Shown: positions 27,002 through 35,398 of the stretch, piece after piece
Numbering within the stretch: the first letter of the stretch is position 1
Layout: each line of letters opens with the position of its first letter
Assembly: GCA_959028445.1 (NCBI GenBank)
Contig: CAUFRY010000010.1
Coordinates: 1 to 59,707, forward strand
Source: an uncultured Collinsella sp.
GTDB taxonomy: Bacteria > Actinomycetota > Coriobacteriia > Coriobacteriales > Coriobacteriaceae
DNA: 59,707 bases
Reading direction: 5' to 3'
Notes under the pieces: generated by a model
What the model was told of the DNA's origin: nothing
Seen by the model: the letters and a program-made list of their open reading frames with translations, nothing else
Databases searched by the model: none
Position numbers and translations under genes: made by a program

Positions 27002-30000
27002 CTACTTCTTAACACCGCGCCCCAGACGCTTGGCGACCGATGCAACGGCCTCCTCGCTGGCCGGCCCACAGCTCACGCAACCGTCATGGGCACGCATCTG
27101 ACCGGTGACCTCGTCCATCGCGAGCGGCGCCACCTTCTCAAGCTTAAAGCCCTTACCGGCGCGCATGTTCTCCTTGGCCACGCTGATCATGAGCTTAATG
27201 CGGTTGAGCTGGTTGACCTCGGATGCGCCGGGGTCGTAGTCCACCGCGACGATGTTGCTCTCGGGGTGCTGACGACGCAGCTCCTTGATCACGGCCTTGC
27301 CCACCACGTGGTTGGGCAGGCACGCGAAGGGCTGCGTGCAGATGATGTTGGGCGCACCGTGGTCAATCAGATCGAGCATCTCGGCCGTGAGCAGCCACCC
27401 CTCGCCCATGTTGTTGCACACCGAAAGCACCGTACGGGCCTTGTCCGCCATGGTGCCGATGCGCTCGGGCGCCTCAAAGCGGCGGGACTTTTCGAGCATC
27501 TCCTCCACCGGCGTGCGCATCCAGTCCACGAGCTTGATGAGCGCCTGCATACCAGCGCGCGTGGTAGCAGAGCTACCCAGCTCGTCCTTCTGCAGCTCGG
27601 CATTGCTCATGGAGTACAGGAAGAAGTCAAGCAGTCCCGGCACCACAGCCTCACAGCCCTCGCGCTCAATGACATCGACAACGTGGTTGTTGGCCGTGGG
27701 ATGGAACTTGACCAAGATCTCGCCGACCACGCCCACGCGCGGCTTGGTGCCCTCGCCCACGAGCGGCATGGTGTCGAACGCGCGGATGGCCTCACGCGCA
27801 AGCTTGGTGTAGTTGTGCCTGTTGAACTTAGGCGCCAGCTTGCGGGCGCGCGCCATGTACTCCTCGTAGAGCGCGTTGGCGGCACCGGGCGTGGCCTCGT
27901 ACGGGCGGCAACGGTAGAGCATCTGCATCATCACGTCGCCAAAGAGCACCGCGTAGACTGCCTGTTTAAGCAGCGCCGGCGTAATCTTAAAGCCGGGGTT
28001 GTCCTCGCCGAGCGCCACGGCCGAAAGCGAGATCACCGGAATCTCGGGGTGGCCGCTCTCGCGCAGGGCCTTGCGGATGAGCGCGATGTAGTTGGTGGCA
28101 CGGCAGCCGCCGCCGGTCTGGCTGATGACCACGGCCGTCTTGGACAGGTCGTACCGACCGCTCTCGATGGCCTCCATGATCTGGCCCGTCACCAGGATCG
28201 ACGGATAGCAAATATCGTTGTTCACGTAGCGCAGGCCGGCCTCGACGGCATCGTGGTCAGTCGAGGGCAGCAGTTCCAAGTTATAGCCAGCACCGCGGAA
28301 CACCTCTTTGACCAGGTCAAAGTGGATCGGCGCCATCTGCGGGCACAGGATGGTGTAGCCCTCCTCGCGCATCTGCTCGGTAAAGGGCACCTTGGGCCAT
28401 GCGGTCGAAGCACTCTTGCGCTGCGCCTCGAACGTGTACTTGCGGCTCGCGAACGCGGGGGCATCCGTGGAGGGCGCCACCGGCGCGGCATCGCCCTGCT
28501 CGTAGGCCTCGCCCGCGGCCGTGGCCTCGGCCAAGCGCTCGGCCTCCTGGTCCTTGAGCGCTGCCATGAGCGAGCGAATACGGATACGCGCGGCGCCCAA
28601 GTTGGACACCTCGTCAATCTTGAGCACGGTGTAGATCTTGCCGCTGGCCTCAAGGATTTCCTGCACCTGGTCGGTAGTCAGGGCATCGAGACCGCAGCCG
28701 AAGGAGTTGAGCTGGATCAGGTCCAGGTCGTTGCGCATCGTCACAAAGCGGGCGACGGCGTACAGGCGGCTGTGGTACATCCACTGGTCGACGACGCGAA
28801 TCGGACGCTCGGGCTTTACCAGGTGCGCGAGCGAATCCTCGGTAAAGACCGCAAAGCCAAAGCTCGAGATAAGCTCGGGCAGGGCGTGGTTGATCTCGGG
28901 GTCGTTATGGTAGGGACGGCCGGCGAGCACAATGCCGTGGCCGCCGTGGTCCTCGACCCACTTAAGAGCCTCCTCGCCCATGGTCTGGATGTCCTCGTGG
29001 AAACGCGCATCGGCCTCGTAGGCGGCGTTGACGGCGGCATCGACCTCGGAACGCGTGATCTTGGGTCCACGCACACGACCGCGACCGGCCTCAGCATCGG
29101 CCACACGGTCGACGGCGAGCACCTGGTACAGACGGCGCTTGAGCTCGGTCTTGTCGTGATAGGGCACAAACGGGTACAGGAACTCGATGTTCTGCTCGCG
29201 AATCTCGTCGATATTGAGCGCCAGCGCCGTGGGGTAGCTCATGACAATGGGGCAGTTGTAACAGTTGCCGGCGGTCGGATCCTCCTTGCGCTCCCAGCGC
29301 ACGCACGGCATCCAAATGAAGTCGACATCGCGGTCGATGAGGTTCATCACGTGGCCGTGGCTCATCTTGGCCGGATAGCACACGCTCTCGGACGGCATGG
29401 ACTCGATGCCCGCCTGGTAAGTCTTTTTGCTCGACTGGTCGGACAGCTGCACGCTAAAGCCCAGGCGCGTAAAGAACGCATGCCAGAAGGGGTAGTTCTC
29501 GTACATGTTGAGCGCGCGCGGGATGCCGACGGTGCCGCGCGGGGCCTCGTCGGGGCTCAGGATCTCGCGGTTAAAGAGCAGCTCGTTTTTCTTTTTGAAG
29601 AGGTTGGGGGCCTCAGTCTTCTGCTTTTTGTGGCCAGCGCCCTTCTCGCAGCGGTTGCCGGTAATGAAGCGCCTGCCGCCGCCAAAGTCGTTGACGGTAA
29701 GCTGGCAGTTGTTAGAGCAACGGCCGCAGCGGACATGCTTTTGCGTCACGGTGAGGTGCGCGATGTCCTCGGCCGAAAGAATGGTCGAAGTGCCGTCGGC
29801 ACCGGCGCGATCGCGGGCGAGCAGGGCCGCACCGTAGGCGCCCATGCAGCCGGCAATGTCGGGACGCACGGCATGAACGCCGGTGAGCTGCTCAAACGCG
29901 CGCAGCGTGGCATCGGACATAAAGGTGCCGCCCTGGACAATCACCTGGCTGCCGATCTCCTTGGGGTCGCGCAGCTTAATGACCTTGAAGAGGGCATTCT

Positions 30001-31783
30001 TGATGACGGAATAGGACAGGCCGGCCGCGATGTCGCCCACCGTGGCGCCTTCCTTTTGCGCCTGCTTGACGCGCGAGTTCATAAAGACCGTACAGCGGCT
30101 GCCCAAATCAACCGGGGCCTTGGCATGGATGGCAGCGTCGGCAAATGCGCGCACGTCCATGTTCATAGACACGGCGAAGCTCTCGATAAAGCTGCCGCAA
30201 CCCGACGAGCAGGCCTCGTTGAGCATGATGTGCTCGATAACGCCGTCCTTGACGCGCAGGCACTTCATGTCCTGGCCGCCAATGTCCAGAATGAACTCGA
30301 CGCCGGGCAGGAACGCCTTGGCGCCGCGCAGGTGCGCAACGGTCTCAATCTCGCCGGAATCGGCCTTGAGGGCCTCGATGAGCAGCGCCTCACCGTAGCC
30401 CGTGGTGGTCACGTGGCCGATGGTGCAGCCGGCGGGAATGTGGTTGTAGAAATCGGCCATGATGACCTTGGCCGTGCCTAGGATGTCGCCGTTGTTGTTG
30501 CCGTACCAGGTGTGCAGCAGCTGACCGTCCTCGCCCACGAGCGCGGCCTTCATGGTGGTGGAGCCGGCGTCGATACCGATGAACACGCGGCCGGTGTAGC
30601 CGTCGAGCTTGCCCTTGGGGACGACTTCCTGGTCGTGGCGGGTTTTGAACTCGGCAAAGTCCTCGTCGGTGGCAAAGAGCGGATCCAGGCGCTCGACCTC
30701 GGCACCCTGTGTGTCGCCCAAGCTGTCGATGGCCTCGATGAGCTGCGGGAACGTGCTGAGCTTGTTGGACTCGTGCGCCATGGCGGCGCCGCTCGCCACA
30801 AACAGGTGAGCGTTTTGGGGCACGATACGGTGCTCCTCGTCCAGGTTGAGCGTGAGGTAGAAGCGGTGGCGCAGCTCGGAGAGGTACTGCAGCGGGCCGC
30901 CCAGGAAGGCGACGTTGCCGCGGATGGGACGGCCGCACGCCAGACCCGAGATGGTCTGGGTCACGACAGCCTGGAAGATGGAGGCAGCCACGTCCTCGGG
31001 GCGGGCGCCCTCGTTGAGCAGCGGCTGCACGTCGGTCTTGGCAAAAACGCCACAGCGGCTGGCGATGGGATAGATGGTGGTGGCGTTGGCCGCGAGCTCG
31101 TTGAGGCCGCTCGCGTCGGTGTGCAGCAGGGTTGCCATCTGGTCGATGAACGCGCCCGTGCCGCCGGCGCAGGTGCCGTTCATGCGCTGCTCGATGCCGT
31201 TGTCGAAATAGATGATCTTGGCGTCCTCGCCGCCCAGCTCGATGGCAACGTCGGTGGCCGGGATAAGAGTCTCGACAGCGCGCTTGCTGGCGATGACCTC
31301 CTGGACAAACTCCAGGTCGAGCCACTGGGACAGCAGCAGGCCGCCCGAGCCGGTAATGGCGCAGGTCATCTGGGCCGTCGGCAGCACGGTCGCAGCGCCC
31401 TCGAACAGGTCGCGGGCGCAGGCGCGGACGTCGGTGTGGTGGCGCTGGTACTTGGCATAGACGATCTGGTTGTCGTCGTTGAGCACGGCGAGCTTAACGG
31501 TGGTGGAGCCCACGTCGATGCCCAGATGCAGGCTGCCGCGAGCGTTCTCGGGGTTGAAGATCGCGCCTTCGGGGGCCTGGCCGGCGGCTACGGGCTCAGC
31601 GGCGGTGGCGGGCTCGCTAGCGACGGACGTCTCCCCTGCCGCGTTCTTGGCATCGGCAACTGCCTCGGCAACTTTCTCGGCAGCTGCGGTCGCGGCCTTC
31701 TGCGCGGCATCCACCACGGCGGGCGCAGCCTCACGCGCGGCAGTGACCATACGGTCCTTAATGCCCTCGACGAGTTTGCTCAT
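27002..31783 (-). CDS. Giant acyl-CoA dehydratase activase (two BcrAD/BadFG modules, DUF2229, HgdB-like end)
   Basis: 1593 residues. Domain order: an Ala-rich amphipathic N-terminal stretch (1-75); a first ASKHA ATPase module starting LHLGIDVGSTTVKLAVLNDD near 80; a second starting FIGIDAGSTTMKAALVGEDG near 398, with SSGCGSFIES and DIGGQDMKCLRV; a cysteine cluster HVRCGRCSNNC near 683; a DUF2229-type region (TVGIPRALNMYENYPFWHAF near 751); and a C-terminal HgdB-like part (SQTGGGCRATNYIALIRKAL). Relatives use ATP and an Fe-S cluster to inject an electron into 2-hydroxyacyl-CoA dehydratases or benzoyl-CoA reductases. No dehydratase subunits are in the window. A TetR regulator lies 11 bp upstream. 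Confidence 0.9.
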   Translation of the reverse strand: MSKLVEGIKDRMVTAAREAAPAVVDAAQKAATAAAEKVAEAVADAKNAAGETSVASEPATAAEPVAAGQAPEGAIFNPENARGSLHLGIDVGSTTVKLAVLNDDNQIVYAKYQRHHTDVRACARDLFEGAATVLPTAQMTCAITGSGGLLLSQWLDLEFVQEVIASKRAVETLIPATDVAIELGGEDAKIIYFDNGIEQRMNGTCAGGTGAFIDQMATLLHTDASGLNELAANATTIYPIASRCGVFAKTDVQPLLNEGARPEDVAASIFQAVVTQTISGLACGRPIRGNVAFLGGPLQYLSELRHRFYLTLNLDEEHRIVPQNAHLFVASGAAMAHESNKLSTFPQLIEAIDSLGDTQGAEVERLDPLFATDEDFAEFKTRHDQEVVPKGKLDGYTGRVFIGIDAGSTTMKAALVGEDGQLLHTWYGNNNGDILGTAKVIMADFYNHIPAGCTIGHVTTTGYGEALLIEALKADSGEIETVAHLRGAKAFLPGVEFILDIGGQDMKCLRVKDGVIEHIMLNEACSSGCGSFIESFAVSMNMDVRAFADAAIHAKAPVDLGSRCTVFMNSRVKQAQKEGATVGDIAAGLSYSVIKNALFKVIKLRDPKEIGSQVIVQGGTFMSDATLRAFEQLTGVHAVRPDIAGCMGAYGAALLARDRAGADGTSTILSAEDIAHLTVTQKHVRCGRCSNNCQLTVNDFGGGRRFITGNRCEKGAGHKKQKTEAPNLFKKKNELLFNREILSPDEAPRGTVGIPRALNMYENYPFWHAFFTRLGFSVQLSDQSSKKTYQAGIESMPSESVCYPAKMSHGHVMNLIDRDVDFIWMPCVRWERKEDPTAGNCYNCPIVMSYPTALALNIDEIREQNIEFLYPFVPYHDKTELKRRLYQVLAVDRVADAEAGRGRVRGPKITRSEVDAAVNAAYEADARFHEDIQTMGEEALKWVEDHGGHGIVLAGRPYHNDPEINHALPELISSFGFAVFTEDSLAHLVKPERPIRVVDQWMYHSRLYAVARFVTMRNDLDLIQLNSFGCGLDALTTDQVQEILEASGKIYTVLKIDEVSNLGAARIRIRSLMAALKDQEAERLAEATAAGEAYEQGDAAPVAPSTDAPAFASRKYTFEAQRKSASTAWPKVPFTEQMREEGYTILCPQMAPIHFDLVKEVFRGAGYNLELLPSTDHDAVEAGLRYVNNDICYPSILVTGQIMEAIESGRYDLSKTAVVISQTGGGCRATNYIALIRKALRESGHPEIPVISLSAVALGEDNPGFKITPALLKQAVYAVLFGDVMMQMLYRCRPYEATPGAANALYEEYMARARKLAPKFNRHNYTKLAREAIRAFDTMPLVGEGTKPRVGVVGEILVKFHPTANNHVVDVIEREGCEAVVPGLLDFFLYSMSNAELQKDELGSSATTRAGMQALIKLVDWMRTPVEEMLEKSRRFEAPERIGTMADKARTVLSVCNNMGEGWLLTAEMLDLIDHGAPNIICTQPFACLPNHVVGKAVIKELRRQHPESNIVAVDYDPGASEVNQLNRIKLMISVAKENMRAGKGFKLEKVAPLAMDEVTGQMRAHDGCVSCGPASEEAVASVAKRLGRGVKK

Positions 31784-31794
31784 TGTCTCTCCTC

Positions 31795-32505
31795 TTAGTT
31801 GTTGGACTCGACGGCTGCGGCGGTGTCGGCCGCGTCCTCGAGCTGCAGGTTCAATAGCTTCATGCCGTATTCCGGTACGTTGATATCGATGGGTTGGCCA
31901 TACAGGTCACCAGGGCGCACAAAAGCGAGCACCGTCATAATGCGCGCCATGGCCTCGGGCGATTCGGTGAGCCCACGCTCAAACCAGCGCTGAATCATGC
32001 CGACCTCGGCACTCACGACGTAGGTGACGTAGTAGTCAAAGAACGTGCCCAGCGCCAGGCCCAAAATGCCCGTCTGCGCACGCGGCACCACAGCCTCACG
32101 CGCGGTGTCGATGATCCTTTTAATGAAGGCCTGGTCGCCGCCCGGACCCAGCAGCGCACCGATTAAGTCGCGGTTGGCCGCAAGATAACGCAGCAGCTCA
32201 ACCGAACCGGGCGCCGGCTCGAGCTCATCGATGTTGTGATAGAGATCGGGCAGCTGAGCTGCGGTGATGAGCTCAATACGCTCACGGATCTCGGTCAGCA
32301 AGTCATCCTCGATTTGATTGATAAAGTCGGGGATATCGCGGTAGTGCGAATAGAACGTACGGCGCGTAAGGCCAGCGCGCTCGGTGAGCGACGCGACATT
32401 AATGCGCGAAAGGTCGCCGCTTTCGGCAAGCTCGCTGGCAAGTGCCTGGCGAAGGGCACGCTGCGAGCGAAGGGACCGGCGATCGCATTTCTCGAGCTGG
32501 GACAA
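31795..32505 (-). CDS. TetR family transcriptional regulator
   Basis: 236 residues. The N-terminal helix-turn-helix reads RINVASLTERAGLTRRTFYS, then HYRDIPDF; the C-terminal ligand domain is TetR_C-like. Start is TTG at 32505, chosen because AAGGAGG lies 6 bp upstream; the frame has no better start. It directly precedes the activase gene with 11 bp between, so both are probably co-transcribed and autoregulated. The upstream region contains CACACCGTGTG and CACAGTG near 32540-32570 as possible operator halves. Confidence 0.88.
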   Translation of the reverse strand: MSQLEKCDRRSLRSQRALRQALASELAESGDLSRINVASLTERAGLTRRTFYSHYRDIPDFINQIEDDLLTEIRERIELITAAQLPDLYHNIDELEPAPGSVELLRYLAANRDLIGALLGPGGDQAFIKRIIDTAREAVVPRAQTGILGLALGTFFDYYVTYVVSAEVGMIQRWFERGLTESPEAMARIMTVLAFVRPGDLYGQPIDINVPEYGMKLLNLQLEDAADTAAAVESNN

Positions 32506-32683
32506 GCGTCCTCCTTGTTACTCAGCCTGTGCGCTATTGCACAGTGCGAGTATTATTGCACACCGTGTGTATCAACACGTAAAGGCAATATTTGGGATGT
32601 GGCGAAGGGACAGTTCCCATGTCACATTCAGCGACCGCCTAGGTTGTACCAGTTGTGCCTGGCTTTTGAAGCGGCAGTACCGA

Positions 32684-32712
32684 TTGTCCAAAAAGTCATT
32701 CGTGGGTAGAAT
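32684..32712 (+). promoter_or_regulatory. Sigma-70-type promoter for a short RNA
   Basis: TTGTCC (32684-32689), a 17-bp spacer and TAGAAT (32707-32712). It points away from tetR and toward the 3' end of the small toxin-like gene. Predicted start is near 32719. Confidence 0.55.
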
Positions 32713-32718
32713 AGTGTC

Positions 32719-32803
32719 GACGGCAGCCCAAGTTCTGGAAAGCTGGGCAGCGCCGTTGCTTGGACTAAGGGGTCAACGCCTTAGCGGCGGCGACCCCTTT
32801 TAC
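32719..32803 (+). ncRNA. Candidate antisense sRNA (putative type I antitoxin)
   Basis: Between a promoter at 32684-32712 and a hairpin with a TTTT end lies about 85 bp that can fold into two stems: ACGGC-A-GCCCA (32720-32730) with TGGGC-AGC-GCCGT (32744-32756), then AAGGGGTC (32767-32774) with GACCCCTT (32792-32799) and TTTT. The 3' end overlaps the last 7-8 codons of the small gene on the other strand, so it is convergent and antisense. This is the layout of Fst/RNAII- and TxpA/RatA-type antitoxins. Expression is inferred. Confidence 0.45.
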
Positions 32804-32906
32804 GTTGCTTCGAACGTTGCTTGAGTGCCTCGGAAAGCCCGACGAGCGCCGTGGAGAACGAGACCAAAGCGGTCAGAAGTCTCACGAAATCAATCAGATC
32901 GGTCAT
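32781..32906 (-). CDS. 41-residue hydrophobic/cationic peptide, candidate type I toxin
   Basis: A 126-bp frame, too short for most gene callers, encodes a peptide with a short acidic start (MTDLIDF), one hydrophobic helix (residues 8-27, VRLLTALVSFSTALVGLSEA) and a very basic tail of about 13 residues rich in Lys, Arg and Gln. GGGAGG lies 8-9 bp before the ATG and is a near-perfect ribosome binding site. The site can pair with CCTCC just upstream (32915-32919 with 32928-32932 in plus coordinates), which would hide it in the mRNA. The stop codon lies inside the terminator hairpin of the convergent sRNA. No homolog family can be named with confidence. Confidence 0.6.
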   Translation of the reverse strand: MTDLIDFVRLLTALVSFSTALVGLSEALKQRSKQRKRGRRR

Positions 32907-32970
32907 GGGCATCACCTCCCATCAGATGGAGGGCGTTGCCCGGCACATGGAACTGCCGCCAACAGTATCA

Positions 32971-32979
32971 ATTCTATCA
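32971..32979 (-). promoter_or_regulatory. Extended -10 promoter for the small peptide gene
   Basis: On the minus strand TGATAGAAT combines a TGn element with a five-of-six -10 box. No good -35 is present. The predicted transcript would have a leader of roughly 55-60 nt containing the ribosome-site hairpin. Confidence 0.4.
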
Positions 32980-33033
32980 AAGCGCAGTTAGATATGCGAA
33001 TGTTTGTTCGCATTTCAAGAGACCAGCGTCACC

Positions 33034-33062
33034 TGTGACAAAGGGGCTGTCCCTTTGTCACA
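33034..33062. repeat. Perfect 12-bp hairpin abutting the HAD gene stop
   Basis: TGTGACAAAGGG (33034-33045), loop GCTGT, CCCTTTGTCACA (33051-33062). Its last base is adjacent to the stop codon at 33063-33065. On the minus strand it reads through GGGACAG, the loop motif shared by other copies. An imperfect relative is at 32598-32626. Confidence 0.85.
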
Positions 33063-33926
33063 TTATTCGATTACGGTGCAGGAATTCTGCGTGTGCATGG
33101 TGGCGAGCATGTGTTTGGGGACGGCGTGGATCATGCAGCTGCCGATAGTTGCGCTCGCGGCGGCTTTAGCTGCATCGCTAGCGTTTTTGGTCGCGTAGCT
33201 GTGACGGAAACGCTTGAGCATGGCGATATCGTTGCCGCCATCGCCATAGACCGCGACCTCGTCCTCGGCAATACCGTAGTAGCCCGCCAGCCAGGCCACG
33301 CTCTCGCCCTTGTTGCACGCCACGTCCGTGATCTCGAACATCACCGGATCGAACGGTGCGTTGACCACGCGGTCCGAGCGCTCGGCCAAATACGCCTTTA
33401 GGTCGCGCTCCAGCTCGGGCGAGGTCACGCGGCAGTTGATCTTGCACACATCGTGGCGCAAGATGTCGCCGATCGACTGGTCGAAATACTGCTCCTCGTG
33501 ATAGCCGCCACGCGCACGCATGCCGCGCATCACGATGCGCTTGATAGGACTGTCCTTTTTAAAGCCCGCCTGATGCATCTCGAACGAGCCGCTCGAGAAC
33601 ATGCCATCGGGCGTGGAGCAGTCGAAGCAAATATCCGGAAACTCCTTGAGCAGCTCCTCGGTGATCTGTGGGTCGATGGTCCAGGTCTTGAGCACCTCGC
33701 CATGGCTGTCGCGCACGATTGATCCATTGGAGCAGCAGGCGTCAAGCGCCAGGCCCGTAAAGCCATGCTCACCAATCGGCAGCGTCGAGCGCCCGGTCGC
33801 GGGAACCACATGCAAGCCAGCCTCGGTCAGCTCGCGAATGGCATGGCGGATGGTCCCATCTGCCTCGTGCAGGGCGTTGAGCAGCGTTCCGTCTAAGTCG
33901 CTCGCAAACATCTTGATCATGGGCAT
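33063..33926 (-). CDS. HAD superfamily (Cof-type) phosphatase
   Basis: 287 residues. Motif I is FASDLDGTLLN, motif II ATGRS, motif III lysine near NKGESVAWLAG and motif IV VYGDGGNDIAMLKRF; the large cap domain places it in the Cof/YbiV subclass IIB, which dephosphorylates sugar phosphates and similar small molecules. The ATG at 33926 has AAGGA 5 bp upstream; a second ATG two codons later is possible. The gene stands alone. Confidence 0.9.
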   Translation of the reverse strand: MPMIKMFASDLDGTLLNALHEADGTIRHAIRELTEAGLHVVPATGRSTLPIGEHGFTGLALDACCSNGSIVRDSHGEVLKTWTIDPQITEELLKEFPDICFDCSTPDGMFSSGSFEMHQAGFKKDSPIKRIVMRGMRARGGYHEEQYFDQSIGDILRHDVCKINCRVTSPELERDLKAYLAERSDRVVNAPFDPVMFEITDVACNKGESVAWLAGYYGIAEDEVAVYGDGGNDIAMLKRFRHSYATKNASDAAKAAASATIGSCMIHAVPKHMLATMHTQNSCTVIE

Positions 33927-34032
33927 GCCTTTCCTTCGTCTGCACGATATTGTAGGCGAAGGAGAGGCTCGTTCTCGTATGGGCGTTCCACGCCGCAGCA
34001 ATCGTTTCTGTTAAACCGCTGCACTGCGAACG

Positions 34033-35295
34033 TCACATTGTTTGTGGTGAGCGACTTTTCAAGCGATAAAACAGCACCGTCGTCAGCACCAGTACCACCA
34101 GCATAGCTGCGAACACAGCCGCCGGCGCCCATCGATCATATGCAAATCCGTATGTCAATTGGCCAATAGGCGTTGCGCAGGAAAGAGCCATATATACGAC
34201 CGAAAGCACCTTTCCGCAGAGTTCCGCCGGCGCCGCCCGCTGAACGAATGCAACGATTTCGACCGACGCAATACTCGCCCACACCATGACCCATGCCGAA
34301 CCGACCGCAAGCGCAGCAAACACAATTTGGCCAGCGCCGCTCAGCAGCGTGACAGTAATCGGCACGACTCCAAAACAGATCATCGCAACGTATCGACATA
34401 TGTCATTGAAGGAAAAACGATTCGGCCTAATACCGACCAAACCGCCGCCTGCAAGACCGCCTAGCCCCATAGCTGCCTCAATAATCCCAATGCAGGAAGA
34501 TTGCATGCCGAGATGCCTGGTAACAATAACGGGTGCACCAATCGTTAACCCAACCAACGCAAGATTCAAAACAGCCGCAAGCAAAATCACGGCGAGCAAC
34601 GAGGTGTTTTGAAGCAGGCACCGAATCGCTGACATAAAATCGCTTTGACATGCCATACGAGTCGAGCTATCCCCCGTCATTTCAGAGGGGACATTTTGTT
34701 TGAGTGTGGCCCAAAACAGCAGCGTCGACATTGCAAACGCCACCGCCGCGATCGCGCAAAGGACGTCGATTCCAAAGCATCCGTAGACGGCTGTTCCAAC
34801 CACGGGACCTAGAATATTGCTCGCCATGGTCGTCTGCGACACTAACGCGGTGGCCCGCTCGACCTTTTCCTTGCCGACCATGTGCAGCGTCTCAATTTGA
34901 AGTATCGGCTTCAGAATAGATTGAACGGCGTATTGGACGCACAGCATCACCGCCACAACAGCCGCAAGGGGCAACGAGCACTTCATGGGAACAAATAGCA
35001 TCGCTGCAACCATTAAAGCAATACCGAGAGCTGCTAGAACGCCGCGATGCCCCTCTCGATCAGCTAATACTCCGCCAGCCGGAGTCGCAAGCACGCCCGG
35101 TATAAACGCTATAGCCGCGACGGCACCATATAGCGTTGACGAACCACTGCGGTCGAGCAAGTAAAGCGGGCACGCAAAGCACAGCGCCGACAACGTCGAA
35201 TACACGCACAGCTGCGCAACGAGAAGACCGACGAGTCTTATAGGCAGCGCTGTCTTTGATGCTGATACGGCATCGAAGTCTCTCATCCCGTCCAT
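34033..35295 (-). CDS. MFS transporter (probable drug exporter)
   Basis: About 420 residues with 12 hydrophobic segments. GGVLADREGHRGVLAALGIA, following the second helix, is the MFS loop motif. The frame begins at 35316, but the ATG at 35295 has AGGAGG 9 bp upstream, and the longer reading would translate through that ribosome site, so 35295 is preferred. Two TetR-type operators lie between this gene and the upstream tetR gene, pointing to inducible efflux. Base composition is less GC-rich than its neighbours, suggesting acquisition together with tetR. Confidence 0.88.
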   Translation of the reverse strand: MDGMRDFDAVSASKTALPIRLVGLLVAQLCVYSTLSALCFACPLYLLDRSGSSTLYGAVAAIAFIPGVLATPAGGVLADREGHRGVLAALGIALMVAAMLFVPMKCSLPLAAVVAVMLCVQYAVQSILKPILQIETLHMVGKEKVERATALVSQTTMASNILGPVVGTAVYGCFGIDVLCAIAAVAFAMSTLLFWATLKQNVPSEMTGDSSTRMACQSDFMSAIRCLLQNTSLLAVILLAAVLNLALVGLTIGAPVIVTRHLGMQSSCIGIIEAAMGLGGLAGGGLVGIRPNRFSFNDICRYVAMICFGVVPITVTLLSGAGQIVFAALAVGSAWVMVWASIASVEIVAFVQRAAPAELCGKVLSVVYMALSCATPIGQLTYGFAYDRWAPAAVFAAMLVVLVLTTVLFYRLKSRSPQTM

Positions 35296-35310
35296 AGAGC
35301 TTTGCCTCCT

Positions 35311-35331
35311 ATACATACTATTGGTATGTAT
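35311..35331. promoter_or_regulatory. TetR-type operator O1
   Basis: ATACATAC-TATTG-GTATGTAT, a perfect 8-bp inverted repeat with a 5-bp spacer, lies 16 bp before the MFS start codon, where bound repressor would block transcription. Confidence 0.8.
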
Positions 35332-35376
35332 TTAACGGCTCGAAAAGGGCGACCGTAGCCACCCTCTTACATCAAT

Positions 35377-35397
35377 ATATATACCGTTAGTATGTAT
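35377..35397. promoter_or_regulatory. TetR-type operator O2
   Basis: ATATATAC-CGTTA-GTATGTAT has the same 8-5-8 layout as O1 with one arm mismatch. It is 66 bp centre to centre from O1 and ends just before the tetR stop codon. The MFS promoter should lie between the two sites. Confidence 0.75.
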
Positions 35398-35398
35398 A

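Noticed and set aside
26846..30481. Plus-strand open frame of about 1200 codons
   Set aside because: It is antisense to the activase gene, shows no recognisable domain and arises from the GC-rich codon pattern of the true gene.
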